Source: Vulcanimicrobiota bacterium (GTDB lineage Bacteria > Vulcanimicrobiota > Vulcanimicrobiia > Vulcanimicrobiales > Vulcanimicrobiaceae). From it: DNA of 16,900 bases. The first letter of the stretch is position 1. Every line of letters begins with the position of its first letter. The stretch covers positions 1 through 16,900 of the forward strand of contig JAFAQW010000203.1 in assembly GCA_019245995.1 (NCBI GenBank). The letters run 5' to 3'. The translations under genes and the position numbers were made by a program. The notes beneath the pieces are model-generated. The model saw nothing but the letters and a program-made list of their open reading frames with translations. It made no database searches and was not told the origin of the DNA. Of the stretch, positions 1 to 6,406 are shown piece after piece.

Positions 1-354
1 GGCGGCATCCATCAATTGCAAGATGATGCCGTAGCTGGTTCGGGGATTGGCCTTGATGATGACGCTCTTGAACCGATGCTCCGTCGCTTCCTGAAGTTGT
101 GCGAACGCGCCCTTGGCATCGGCAATCGAGACGGTGTTCGAGCCGATCTGAATGTGATCGTGCTCGTCGATAATCACCACGATCTGCGAAGGCTGGACTT
201 TTTCTTTGTTGTAGGCGTCAGGCAACCTCGGCTCTTTGGTGACCGACGCCAAAATAATGAAGATAATGAGGAGCACCAACAGCACGTCCGTGAACGGCGT
301 GATGTTGATCGTCGACATTACCTCATCTTCGCCTCCACCAGTTGAAACGGCCAC
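1..354 (-). CDS. exbD: ExbD/TolR biopolymer transport protein, second tandem copy (partial, C-terminus outside window)
   Basis: Inner-membrane proton-channel subunit that works with ExbB/TolQ to convert proton motive force into mechanical work on the envelope. The 118 visible residues show a short cytoplasmic N-terminus, the hallmark NITPFTDVLLVLLIIF segment (about residues 17-32) with the proton-carrying Asp at residue 23, then a periplasmic domain ending in a KANPRTSYG-type motif. ExbD proteins are usually about 130-145 residues, so some 15-25 are missing beyond base 1. The start is GTG at 354: an AGGAGG Shine-Dalgarno (363-368) lies 8 bases upstream and overlaps the stop codon of the preceding exbD. 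Only 12 bases separate the two copies, so they are co-transcribed and probably translationally coupled. The membrane segment is nearly identical to that of the first copy while the periplasmic parts differ, which suggests duplication and specialisation. Family assignment is firm; the exact substrate is unknown. Confidence 0.93.
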   Translation of the reverse strand, partial: MAVSTGGGEDEVMSTINITPFTDVLLVLLIIFIILASVTKEPRLPDAYNKEKVQPSQIVVIIDEHDHIQIGSNTVSIADAKGAFAQLQEATEHRFKSVIIKANPRTSYGIILQLMDAA

Positions 355-366
355 GGCCCTAACCTC

Positions 367-777
367 CTAGGATGTGACGAAACCGACGTCTTCCAAGCCG
401 GCTTGCTTGGCGGCGTCGAGGATGCGGATGATCACCCCGTAGGGAGCCTTCGCGTCGGCGACGATCGCGACGTGGTGGTGCGGTTTCTTTTTCGAAGCGT
501 CGTACATCACGCGGTACACGCCCACGTCGTCCGTTTTCGTGCCGTCGACGAAGATCACGCCCTTGTTGTTGACGTCGACTTCGATGTCGTTCTTGTTCTT
601 GTTTTCGGTCGAGCTGTTTGGGTTCTTATTGGGAAGCTCTTTTTCGAAGCCCGGCGGCGCGACCAACGCGGCGAGAATCATGAAGATGATCAGCAGCACG
701 AGCAACACGTCGGTGAACGGCGTGATGTTGATCTCCGCCATCACCTCCTGCTCTTGCTGAGCCGAAAGCAGTCCCAT
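367..777 (-). CDS. exbD: ExbD/TolR biopolymer transport protein, first copy
   Basis: 136-residue ExbD/TolR subunit of a proton-driven energy-transducing complex, full length for the family. A single N-terminal membrane helix (about residues 18-40) carries the conserved INITPFTDVLLVLLIIF motif with the proton-relay Asp23. It is followed by a charged, Asn/Lys-rich linker (GFEKELPNKNPNSS) and a periplasmic domain with the typical VAIVADAKAPYG and LDAAKQAGLEDVGFVT ending. The start at 777 lies 18 bases after the exbB stop and lacks a clear Shine-Dalgarno, so coupling to exbB is likely. A second in-frame ATG (codon 13) directly follows AGGAGGTG, but that spacing is too short to work and the preceding residues match the paralogue, so 777 is preferred. 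Its neighbours exbB and a second exbD support an Exb/Tol complex. The Lys/Asn-rich linker differs in composition from neighbouring genes. Confidence 0.95.
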   Translation of the reverse strand: MGLLSAQQEQEVMAEINITPFTDVLLVLLIIFMILAALVAPPGFEKELPNKNPNSSTENKNKNDIEVDVNNKGVIFVDGTKTDDVGVYRVMYDASKKKPHHHVAIVADAKAPYGVIIRILDAAKQAGLEDVGFVTS

Positions 778-795
778 ACGACTACGGCGCCGGCG

Positions 796-1476
796 TTACT
801 TCGCCGTCGCCCGGGTCGTCGTGGTCGGCTGGTAGAGCTCCGTCGGGATCGGCGCGCCCGTGTTGTGGAAGTGCAGCATCTCGGCGAGCTGATTGGCCGC
901 GACGATCATCTCTTGATTGTAATTCTTGATGCGGGACTTGAAGAAGTTGAAGAATACCACGGCGATGACGGCGATGATCAAGCCGGTAGCCGTGGTGATG
1001 AGCGCTTCCGACACGCCCGCGGCCACAACGGCGGGCGTCGAGTTGCCCTTCAGCGCGATGTCTTGGAAGGCTCGAATGATGCCCAAAACGGTGCCGAAGA
1101 GTCCGACGAACGGCGCGATCACGGCGATCGTGCCGATAATGGCGAGGTTGCGCTCCAGGGAGTTCAGATGTTCCATCAGGGCGATCGAGAGAGCGTCCGT
1201 AATGTCGGCGCGATTCTTCTCGCCTCGGCGAAGGCCGAACTCCAAAATGCGCGGCAGCATTCCGCGATGCTTCTTGCAAACGTCGATGGCGCCGTCCAGG
1301 TCGTCGGCGGACACTCTTGCGCCGATCTGACGCAGCAACCCCTTCGTATCCGAGTGCTGCATCTGGAAAAACACCAGTCGTTCGATGACGACGGCGAGAC
1401 CAACGATGGAAATAAGCAAGAGCAGCCACATGTCCCAGCCGCCCTGCTGCATCAAGCCCATAAAACCGGAAAACAT
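796..1476 (-). CDS. exbB: ExbB/TolQ/MotA-family proton channel protein
   Basis: 226-residue integral membrane protein of the MotA/TolQ/ExbB family; with ExbD it forms the proton channel that powers outer-membrane import or envelope maintenance. Three membrane segments are visible: about residues 17-33, 111-134 (IAPFVGLFGTVLGI, the conserved pore-lining stretch) and 150-177 (GVSEALITTATGLIIAV). The large cytoplasmic loop lies between helices 1 and 2, as is typical. The start at 1476 is supported by GGAGGT about 10 bases upstream. The ten bases between ribosome-binding site and start form a perfect palindrome, GCTCTAGAGC (1477-1486), which might fold weakly. The gene follows the TonB-TPR gene by 69 bases and precedes exbD by 18. 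The short C-terminal tail (TTTTRATAK) is not conserved in the family as I know it. ExbB and TolQ cannot be told apart from sequence alone; the adjacent TonB-like protein favours ExbB. Confidence 0.95.
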   Translation of the reverse strand: MFSGFMGLMQQGGWDMWLLLLISIVGLAVVIERLVFFQMQHSDTKGLLRQIGARVSADDLDGAIDVCKKHRGMLPRILEFGLRRGEKNRADITDALSIALMEHLNSLERNLAIIGTIAVIAPFVGLFGTVLGIIRAFQDIALKGNSTPAVVAAGVSEALITTATGLIIAVIAVVFFNFFKSRIKNYNQEMIVAANQLAEMLHFHNTGAPIPTELYQPTTTTRATAK

Positions 1477-1545
1477 GCTCTAGAGCACCTCCACTAACAT
1501 CTGTTTCGCGCGGCTACCCGGCCCCGTGAGACCCGCGAGATTGGC

Positions 1546-2754
1546 CTAGCCACGGAGAAAGTCCTGGTCACGCTCGCGGCCGCCGCCGGACTGTCCAGAC
1601 GGTGCGGCGTTGAGATATTTCTTTGCGAAGGATTCGACCTGAAGCGAGAGCGATTCGTTGCCGGCTGCCTTCGCTTGCTGGTCGGCCTTATCGAGGGCCT
1701 CTTGGGCCTTTTTCTTGGTAGCGTCGTCGTGACTCGACGCCCACTCACCCGTCAGCGCGACGCCCTCGCTAAAGTTGGCGAGCGCATCGTTCGGCTTCAA
1801 CGCCAACGCCTTGTCGGCGTAGCTTTGCATCCGCTTGTAGTCGGGCTTGTCCATCCTACCAATTAAGAACGCCGCTTCCGTGTAGGCCGTGACGGCCACG
1901 TCCGGATCTCCCGAGGACGCGGCCTGCTCGAAGTCCTTGAAGGCCTCGTCGTAGTTCCTGGCGGTTACGGCATCGCGCGCCTTGACGATCATGGCGTTGC
2001 CGAGGATCTGCCCGACGACCCGGCTATTGGGATCCAGACGCTTGATCTCGGCGGCGAGCGCCTGAGCATCCTGCGTATCGTTGGTACGAATGTACGAGAC
2101 CATCAGCCAGGAATCGACCGTGATCTTCGCGGTGGTCGGACTCTTCGGATCGGCAAAGACGGCGGAGTGAACTTCCTTGAGAGTCGTAATGGCCTCGCTG
2201 TACTGCTTGTTGGCGGCTTGCGCAACACCCAGCGCGTACTTCGAGTCGGAGCTCGGGTTCAAGGCCATCGCCCTTTGTGCCAGCGTCAGGGCCTGCGCCG
2301 GATCTTGCTCCGCAACTTTGACCGCCTGGACCGCCAGCGTTTCCGCCTGATTTCGGCTCGCCGTCGTCGCGCGCGCGCCGCCCTGCTCGCCCTCGGGCGG
2401 ATTGTTCACGACCGACCGACCGTTGAACCGCAACTTGAAGTCGTAGAACGACGTGATCGGCGTCGATCCCCGGTGCGCCGGGCGATAGCTCGAATTCTGA
2501 GCGATCTCCATGGCCGCGGCGTTATCCCCGGAGTTCGTGGAGCTGATGACTTTAATCGCCTTGTGGCTGCCGTCGGCATTCACCTGAACCTGCACCGTGA
2601 CCGTGCCGCTGCCGGCGATGGAGTGCGTCGTGATGCCCTGATGGAGAAGCTTGGCCGGCACGAATTCGTTGGCGTATTGAGCCACGGCCGGGAGCGCCGT
2701 CAGCACGAGCGACGTTGCAGCGCTTGCGGCCAGGGCTCTAATCGAAGAAATCAT
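1546..2754 (-). CDS. Secreted protein with N-terminal TonB-like domain and C-terminal TPR repeats
   Basis: 402-residue predicted exported protein. Residues 1-25 form a signal peptide (charged start, hydrophobic core, AVA-Q cleavage site). Residues about 48-112 resemble the TonB C-terminal fold: GTVTVQVQVNADGSHKAIKVISS, then an Ala-rich helix and SYRPAHRGSTPI..FYDFKLRF. From about residue 137 to 385 the protein is helical with TPR-like repeats (for example AEQDPAQALTLAQRAMALNPSS, ARNYDEAFKDFEQAASSGDPD and KALALKPNDALANFSEGVAL). The C-terminus is Gly/Arg-rich. A classical TonB has an inner-membrane anchor, a proline-rich linker and this domain at the C-terminus. Here the order is reversed and no anchor or proline linker is seen, so it is not an ordinary TonB. 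The start at 2754 has GAGGT about 6 bases upstream. Its place directly before exbB-exbD-exbD suggests it is a periplasmic partner of that complex. The TonB call is moderate; the TPR call is good. Confidence 0.8.
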   Translation of the reverse strand: MISSIRALAASAATSLVLTALPAVAQYANEFVPAKLLHQGITTHSIAGSGTVTVQVQVNADGSHKAIKVISSTNSGDNAAAMEIAQNSSYRPAHRGSTPITSFYDFKLRFNGRSVVNNPPEGEQGGARATTASRNQAETLAVQAVKVAEQDPAQALTLAQRAMALNPSSDSKYALGVAQAANKQYSEAITTLKEVHSAVFADPKSPTTAKITVDSWLMVSYIRTNDTQDAQALAAEIKRLDPNSRVVGQILGNAMIVKARDAVTARNYDEAFKDFEQAASSGDPDVAVTAYTEAAFLIGRMDKPDYKRMQSYADKALALKPNDALANFSEGVALTGEWASSHDDATKKKAQEALDKADQQAKAAGNESLSLQVESFAKKYLNAAPSGQSGGGRERDQDFLRG

Positions 2755-2781
2755 TGCAATACCTCGAGACGCGTTGAAGGA

Positions 2782-3516
2782 TCACTTGGTACGCGGAGCC
2801 TTCGGCGGCGGCCTGCGGTCGCGTCGCAGGGCCGCCCGCTCTCCGGCAGTCAGCTCGCGCGACGCTCCCCAGGAGAGCGTTCCCAACTTCAACGGGCCAA
2901 AACGCGTCCGCGTCAATGCGAGAACCGGGTGCCCCAAGCGCTCGAACATGCGGCGAACTTGGCGGTTGCGTCCCTCGTGAATCGTCACCTCGACGGTGCT
3001 TCGATCCGCGCGCGCTCCGACGACCCGCACCTTCGCGGGAGCGGCCCGAAAGCCGTCGACCAACAGACCGCGCGACAAGCGGTGCACGTCTTCGGATGAG
3101 AGCCGTCCGGCGATCTCGGCGCGATACGTCTTCTCCACGCCGAATCGCGGATGGAGCAAACGATGCGCCAGTTCGCCGTCGTCCGTGAGCAGTAAGAGTC
3201 CGCCGGTATCGTAGTCCAGACGGCCGACGGGAAAGACGCCGCGCCGCCGAGGCACCAGGTCCGCTATCGTCCGACGGCCCTGCGGATCGCGCATCGTGGT
3301 GACGACCCCGACGGGCTTGTTGAGCATCAGGTAGGTCGCGCACGCGGGCGGCTCGACCGCGCGTCCTTCGATTTCCACGCGGTCGCCTTCTCCAACGACT
3401 GCGCCGAGCGTGCGGACCACGGTTCCGTTGAGGCGCACCTTACCGGCGGCGATCAGCGCGTCGGCGCGCCGCCGCGCCGCCACTCCCGCGCGCGCTAAAT
3501 ACCGATTAAGCCTCGT
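2782..3516 (-). CDS. rluB: RluB/RsuA-family pseudouridine synthase with N-terminal S4 domain
   Basis: Isomerises a uridine in ribosomal RNA to pseudouridine. The S4 RNA-binding domain (LNRYLARAGVAARRRADALI...GKVRLNG) is followed by the catalytic domain with LMLNKPVGVVTT, the active-site motif GRLDYDTGGLLLLTDDG (catalytic Asp in GRLD, Asp90 if counted from GTG 3483) and the EVTIHEGRNRQVRRMF motif, then a basic tail. RluB (23S), RsuA (16S) and RluF share these features; RluB is the best guess. Start problem: S4 homology begins by base 3513, but the frame upstream to the TAG at 3532-3534 contains no ATG, GTG or TTG. The only canonical start, GTG at 3483, would cut off the first S4 helix. ACG at 3516 would give the usual N-terminus (M-RLNRYLARAG), so I mark the gene from there with low certainty. 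It ends 27 bases before the TonB-TPR gene. Confidence 0.9.
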   Translation of the reverse strand, partial: TRLNRYLARAGVAARRRADALIAAGKVRLNGTVVRTLGAVVGEGDRVEIEGRAVEPPACATYLMLNKPVGVVTTMRDPQGRRTIADLVPRRRGVFPVGRLDYDTGGLLLLTDDGELAHRLLHPRFGVEKTYRAEIAGRLSSEDVHRLSRGLLVDGFRAAPAKVRVVGARADRSTVEVTIHEGRNRQVRRMFERLGHPVLALTRTRFGPLKLGTLSWGASRELTAGERAALRRDRRPPPKAPRTK

Positions 3517-3550
3517 TGCCTCTGCATCTCTCTAAGAAGCATTCATCGCA

Positions 3551-3729
3551 TGGACGTGCGGCGTACGACGTAATGCCGAGAAGGCTCGTGACGGCGAGCC
3601 CTTCGACGGGCTCAGGGTAAACTGTCCTTGTCATCCTGAGCTTGTCGAAGGACGCACGGCAGTAGGAGCCGCGCATGGACGCGCGGCGACGAACGTCTCC
3701 GAGGCGTTATGTCGTACGCCGCACGTCCA
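3551..3729. repeat. Nested inverted-repeat (REPIN/MITE-like) element
   Basis: Two arms of 27 bases, 3551-3577 and 3703-3729, are inverted copies with only two mismatches. Inside lies a second inverted pair, 3598-3618 and 3633-3653 (21 bases each, core CCTTCGAC..GCTCAGG), separated by 14 bases. The arm start GCATGGACG also recurs as a direct copy near 3673. The inner core resembles a palindromic intergenic repeat that I recall as common in GC-rich genomes; I cannot check copy number here. The element begins 7 bases after the rho stop and fills most of the space before rluB. It could act as a terminator or mRNA stabiliser, or be a passive mobile repeat. No transposase is present. Confidence 0.75.
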
Positions 3730-3735
3730 GGCCGA

Positions 3736-5145
3736 TTAATACTTCCCGTTGTCTTCGTAGCCGCGCGACATGGACAAGGCTTCCTTAGTGACGGACTGCA
3801 GGAACTCTTCGTTCGTGCGCGTCTGCACCATCTTGTCGAGGATGATCTCGGTGATGTCGCCCGTGTTGAGCACGGCGGTGGCGCGCCGCAGCATCCAGAC
3901 CTTGCGCATCTCGTCCGGCGACAGCAATAACTCTTCGCGCCGGGTCCCCGAGCGTTTGATGTCGATCGCCGGGAAGACGCGCGATTCCGCGAGTTTGCGC
4001 GTGAGGTTGAGCTCCATGTTGCCGGTACCTTTGAACTCTTCGAAGATGTCGTCGTCCATTTTCGAACCGGTCTCGATCAGCGCGGTGCCGATGATGGTGA
4101 GCGAGCCGCCGTGCTCGATCTTGCGCGCCGCGCCGAAGAAGCGCTTCGGCTTGTGCAGTGAGGCGGTGTCGAGACCGCCGGAGAGCGTGCGCCCGGAGCT
4201 CTGCACGACCTGATTGTATGCGCGCGCCAGCCGGGTGATCGAATCGAGCAGAATCACGACGTCCTTGCCGAGCTCCACGAGTCGCTTCGCGCGCTCCATC
4301 GTGAGCTCCGCAACCGTCGTGTGATTCTCGGGATGCTCGTCGAACGTCGAAGCGACGACTTCACCGTCGATCGTGCGTTGCATGTCGGTAACTTCTTCGG
4401 GCCGCTCGTCAACGAGGAGCGCGATGATGTGCGCGTCCGGGTGGTTGATCGAGATGCCTTGAGCGATGTTCTTGAGCAACGTCGTCTTACCGGCCTTCGG
4501 TGGCGAGACGATCAGCGCGCGTTGGCCTTTTCCGATGGGAGAGAACAGGTCGATGACGCGCGTGGAGAGCTGCGTCGAGCGGTTCTCCAGCTTGAAGCGC
4601 TGTTCGGGGAAGATCGGCGTGCCTTTTTCGAAGACCGGCCGTCCCCGAACGGCTTCGGGATCCAGTTCGTTGACCTTGTCGACGCGAATGAGCCCGTAGT
4701 ACTTTTCGCCCTCCTTCGGGCGGCGGGCTTGACCCTCCACCATGTCTCCCCGGCGCAACTCGAAGCGGCGGATCTGCGACTGGCTCACATAAATGTCGTC
4801 GTTGCCGATGTAATAGCCGGCGCGACGTAAGAAGCCGTAGCCTTCGGGCAGTATATCGAGTATGCCGCCGGCCACTTCGATGCCGGAGCGCGCGATCTGC
4901 GTTTGCACGAGAAGGTCGACGATTTCATCCTTCTTGAGCTTTGCGGGGGTTGGGATCTCAATCTCCAACTCCTTAGCGACGTCGAGCAACTCCGTCTTCG
5001 TCTTCTCGGAGAGCACCGCGGCGGTCAATATCGGCGGCGCTTCGACTTGCGGAAGCTGATCGTGAAAGGCGGCGGGATGCTGACCGAAGTGATGGCGTCG
5101 ACGCGAACGCCGGCGGCGTCCGCCGCCGCCTTGCTGCGTGCGCAT
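3736..5145 (-). CDS. rho: Transcription termination factor Rho
   Basis: Hexameric RNA-dependent ATPase that ends transcription at C-rich sites. Domains in order (469 residues): a basic Arg/Gly/His-rich extension (1-45), the N-terminal helical domain (about 46-92), the cold-shock-like RNA-binding domain (about 93-165, GILDILPEGYGFLR with the RNP-like GYGFLR at 102-107) and the ATPase core. The core has Walker A PPKAGKTTLL (about 215-224), VDERPEEVTDMQR (245-257), Walker B VVILLDSITRLARAYN (296-311), the Q-loop region SGGLDTASLHKPKRFFGAARK, and the R-loop/GSKMDDDIFEEFKGTGNMEL region. All key residues are present. The usual length is about 415-430; the excess is the basic N-terminal extension. 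The ATG at 5145 has no good Shine-Dalgarno, and no other in-frame Met precedes the helical domain, so the exact start is uncertain. It has its own promoter and a long structured leader, consistent with autoregulation. Confidence 0.97.
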   Translation of the reverse strand: MRTQQGGGGRRRRSRRRHHFGQHPAAFHDQLPQVEAPPILTAAVLSEKTKTELLDVAKELEIEIPTPAKLKKDEIVDLLVQTQIARSGIEVAGGILDILPEGYGFLRRAGYYIGNDDIYVSQSQIRRFELRRGDMVEGQARRPKEGEKYYGLIRVDKVNELDPEAVRGRPVFEKGTPIFPEQRFKLENRSTQLSTRVIDLFSPIGKGQRALIVSPPKAGKTTLLKNIAQGISINHPDAHIIALLVDERPEEVTDMQRTIDGEVVASTFDEHPENHTTVAELTMERAKRLVELGKDVVILLDSITRLARAYNQVVQSSGRTLSGGLDTASLHKPKRFFGAARKIEHGGSLTIIGTALIETGSKMDDDIFEEFKGTGNMELNLTRKLAESRVFPAIDIKRSGTRREELLLSPDEMRKVWMLRRATAVLNTGDITEIILDKMVQTRTNEEFLQSVTKEALSMSRGYEDNGKY

Positions 5146-5336
5146 GTCGTTATTTGAGCGATGGTCGCCGGTGGGACGATGTTCGGTTTGCAGAAGATTA
5201 TCTCTCTGTTAATGCCGCGCACGTCGATCGTCGGCGGACTTCGGCGTGGCGAGGCTGCCATCGCGGTCGGACCGGTGACGTGAGCGTGGAGGTATCAAAG
5301 GTTGTCGCTGCGATCAACAACCGACCGCAACGCGAC
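5146..5336 (-). promoter_or_regulatory. Structured 5' leader of rho
   Basis: About 190 untranslated bases lie between the predicted rho transcription start (near 5336) and the start codon. On the minus strand an 8-base stem GCGGTCGG/CCGACCGC (5321-5328 with 5263-5270) shares two bases with a 6-base hairpin GGTTGT/ACAACC (5317-5322 with 5300-5305), so the two cannot form fully together. Between and after them the RNA is C-rich and G-poor (roughly 5275-5306 and 5143-5195), as expected of Rho-loading (rut) sites. E. coli rho is autoregulated through its leader; the same here is an inference. A 78-codon open frame starts in the leader at 5261 and overlaps rho, but it shows no ribosome-binding site or recognisable family. 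Confidence 0.5.
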
Positions 5337-5342
5337 GCAGAC

Positions 5343-5371
5343 ACTATAGCATAGGCGCCGCAGCCCTTCAA
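5343..5371 (-). promoter_or_regulatory. Sigma70-like promoter of rho
   Basis: On the minus strand: -35 TTGAAG (5371-5366), 17-base spacer, -10 TATAGT (5348-5343) preceded by TGC, giving an extended -10 (TGCTATAGTG). The -35 hexamer overlaps the TGA stop of the upstream glycosylase gene (5368-5370). Predicted transcription start near 5336. Confidence 0.75.
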
Positions 5372-5967
5372 GCCTTATTCAAGCGAGCGGGTCCACTCAC
5401 GTACGCGCTCCCGGCCGCGAAGAATCGCAGCGGGCGGGTGGCGGCGCGCGTGATCCCGATCCGCGGTCCACAGCGGACCTCCATGCCGGCGCCGTCGCCG
5501 TGGGCGAGCCAGAGTCGCTCGTCGCGGAGAACGTCAATGCCGTCGAGCGAACGATCGATCCCAAACGCTTCGCAGAGGCGGCCCGGACCGCGGCAGAGCT
5601 CCCGCGTCAAAGTGGTCGCTCGCCGTGACTGCATCAATGCGATTCCCTCGAGCGGCTCGACGGCGCGAACGAGCACGCCGGCGCCTTCTCCTTCCGGCTC
5701 GCTGGAAACGTTGAAACAGAACGCCGTGCCGTAGATGAGGTACACGTAGGCGCGATGCGGAGGCCCAAAAAGGCTGGCGTTGCGCCTCGTCCTACCGGCA
5801 TATGCGTGACATGCCGGATCGCCCGAAAGGTAGGCTTCCGTTTCCACGATGCGTCCCGTGGTTCGCCCCTGCTCGTGCTCCCGAACGAGAATGCATCCGA
5901 GCAACGCTCGCGCCAGTTCTGCGGTGTCCACGGGTAGCACGCCCGGCCGAAGCCGGCGAAGCCTCAT
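5368..5967 (-). CDS. mpg: 3-methyladenine (alkyladenine) DNA glycosylase, AAG/MPG family
   Basis: Base-excision repair enzyme that removes alkylated or deaminated purines. The 199 residues cover the whole AAG/MPG fold. By comparison with human AAG, GRIVETEAYLS contains the catalytic Glu (Glu44 here) and the intercalating Tyr (Tyr46). His54 in the CHAYAG segment, Tyr76 in YVYLIYG and Asn86 in FCFNVSS match the active-site His, Tyr and Asn. The family blocks GAGVLVRAVEPLEG, ELCRGPGRLCEAFGID and GPRIGITRAATRPLRFF are all present. The ATG at 5967 overlaps the TGA of the preceding RNase H-like gene (ATGA), so translation is coupled. The stop lies inside the rho -35 box. Transcription probably comes from the promoter at 6407-6435. 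Nothing suggests inactivation. The family is certain; substrate range is not predictable from sequence. Confidence 0.96.
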   Translation of the reverse strand: MRLRRLRPGVLPVDTAELARALLGCILVREHEQGRTTGRIVETEAYLSGDPACHAYAGRTRRNASLFGPPHRAYVYLIYGTAFCFNVSSEPEGEGAGVLVRAVEPLEGIALMQSRRATTLTRELCRGPGRLCEAFGIDRSLDGIDVLRDERLWLAHGDGAGMEVRCGPRIGITRAATRPLRFFAAGSAYVSGPARLNKA

Positions 5968-6386
5968 GCGGCGAGATTCAGTGCCGCTTCAGCTCGTGCC
6001 CTGTGGGTGAGATCCTCCGTGGAACCGACGCCGATTTCGCATTTCGAGAACGCATTGAGCTCGCAGCGAAGACGGACGTACGAAAGCGCCAAATGCTTGT
6101 CGATCTCGGAGCCCCTCGTCACTTCGTTCGCAAGGCGCTCATCGTTCAAAAGCAATCGAACGCACCGCATGCCACGACGGCGCAACGCTCGAGCGACCGC
6201 GCGCAACGCGGCGTAATCCGCGAGGCGCTCTTTTTCCGGCCAGCCGGTATCCGGGGGCACGGCGAACGGCACACGGATCGTCTCGGGGATGAGGCCACCG
6301 CGGGTGCGAGCGTAGGCGATTCCCCGGCCGGCGCGGCCCAACGCGTATCCGACGCCTACCTCGACTAGCCGCTCACCTGTCTTCAC
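5964..6386 (-). CDS. Small protein resembling a degenerate RNase H-fold (RVT_3-like) domain
   Basis: 140 residues, function not established. The order of motifs recalls RNase HI-like RVT_3 domains: an N-terminal strand pair VEVGVGYALGRAGRGIAYA, then LADYAALRAVARALRRRG (like the AEYxAL helix, with Asp57 where Glu is usual), then VRLLLNDERLANEVTRG (like the GDSxLVxxQVxG strand-helix, Asp82 present), a long helix HLALSYVRLRCELNAF, and a final CEI..STEDLTHRARAEAAL helix. The first catalytic Asp seems to be absent and the final Asp is unclear, so nuclease activity is doubtful. The GTG start at 6386 has GGGAG about 9 bases upstream. A strong promoter sits just before it, and its stop overlaps the mpg start (ATGA), so the two proteins are made together; a role linked to DNA repair is an inference. 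Alternatively it is a lineage-specific protein of unknown fold. Confidence 0.6.
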   Translation of the reverse strand: MKTGERLVEVGVGYALGRAGRGIAYARTRGGLIPETIRVPFAVPPDTGWPEKERLADYAALRAVARALRRRGMRCVRLLLNDERLANEVTRGSEIDKHLALSYVRLRCELNAFSKCEIGVGSTEDLTHRARAEAALNLAA

Positions 6387-6406
6387 CGCCGCATACTCCC
6401 ACCACT

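Noticed and set aside
730..745. Internal AGGAGGTGATGG near codon 13 of the first exbD as an alternative start
   Set aside because: The Shine-Dalgarno directly abuts the ATG, and the upstream residues (QEQEVM) match the paralogue's GEDEVM, so this is coding sequence.
1477..1486. Palindrome GCTCTAGAGC between the exbB ribosome-binding site and start as an operator
   Set aside because: Only ten bases, no second copy seen; chance is a sufficient explanation.
403..1497. A 364-codon open frame on the plus strand opposite exbB/exbD
   Set aside because: Low-complexity His/Asp/Arg/Glu composition typical of the antisense of GC-rich genes; the minus-strand frames encode clear ExbB and ExbD.
2167..3099. 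A 310-codon plus-strand frame opposite the TonB-TPR and rluB genes
   Set aside because: Arg-rich, no recognisable motif, antisense to two well-supported genes.
5025..5261. A 78-codon minus-strand frame starting in the rho leader (possible leader peptide)
   Set aside because: No ribosome-binding site or family match, and it overlaps rho out of frame; it could be translated but nothing supports it.
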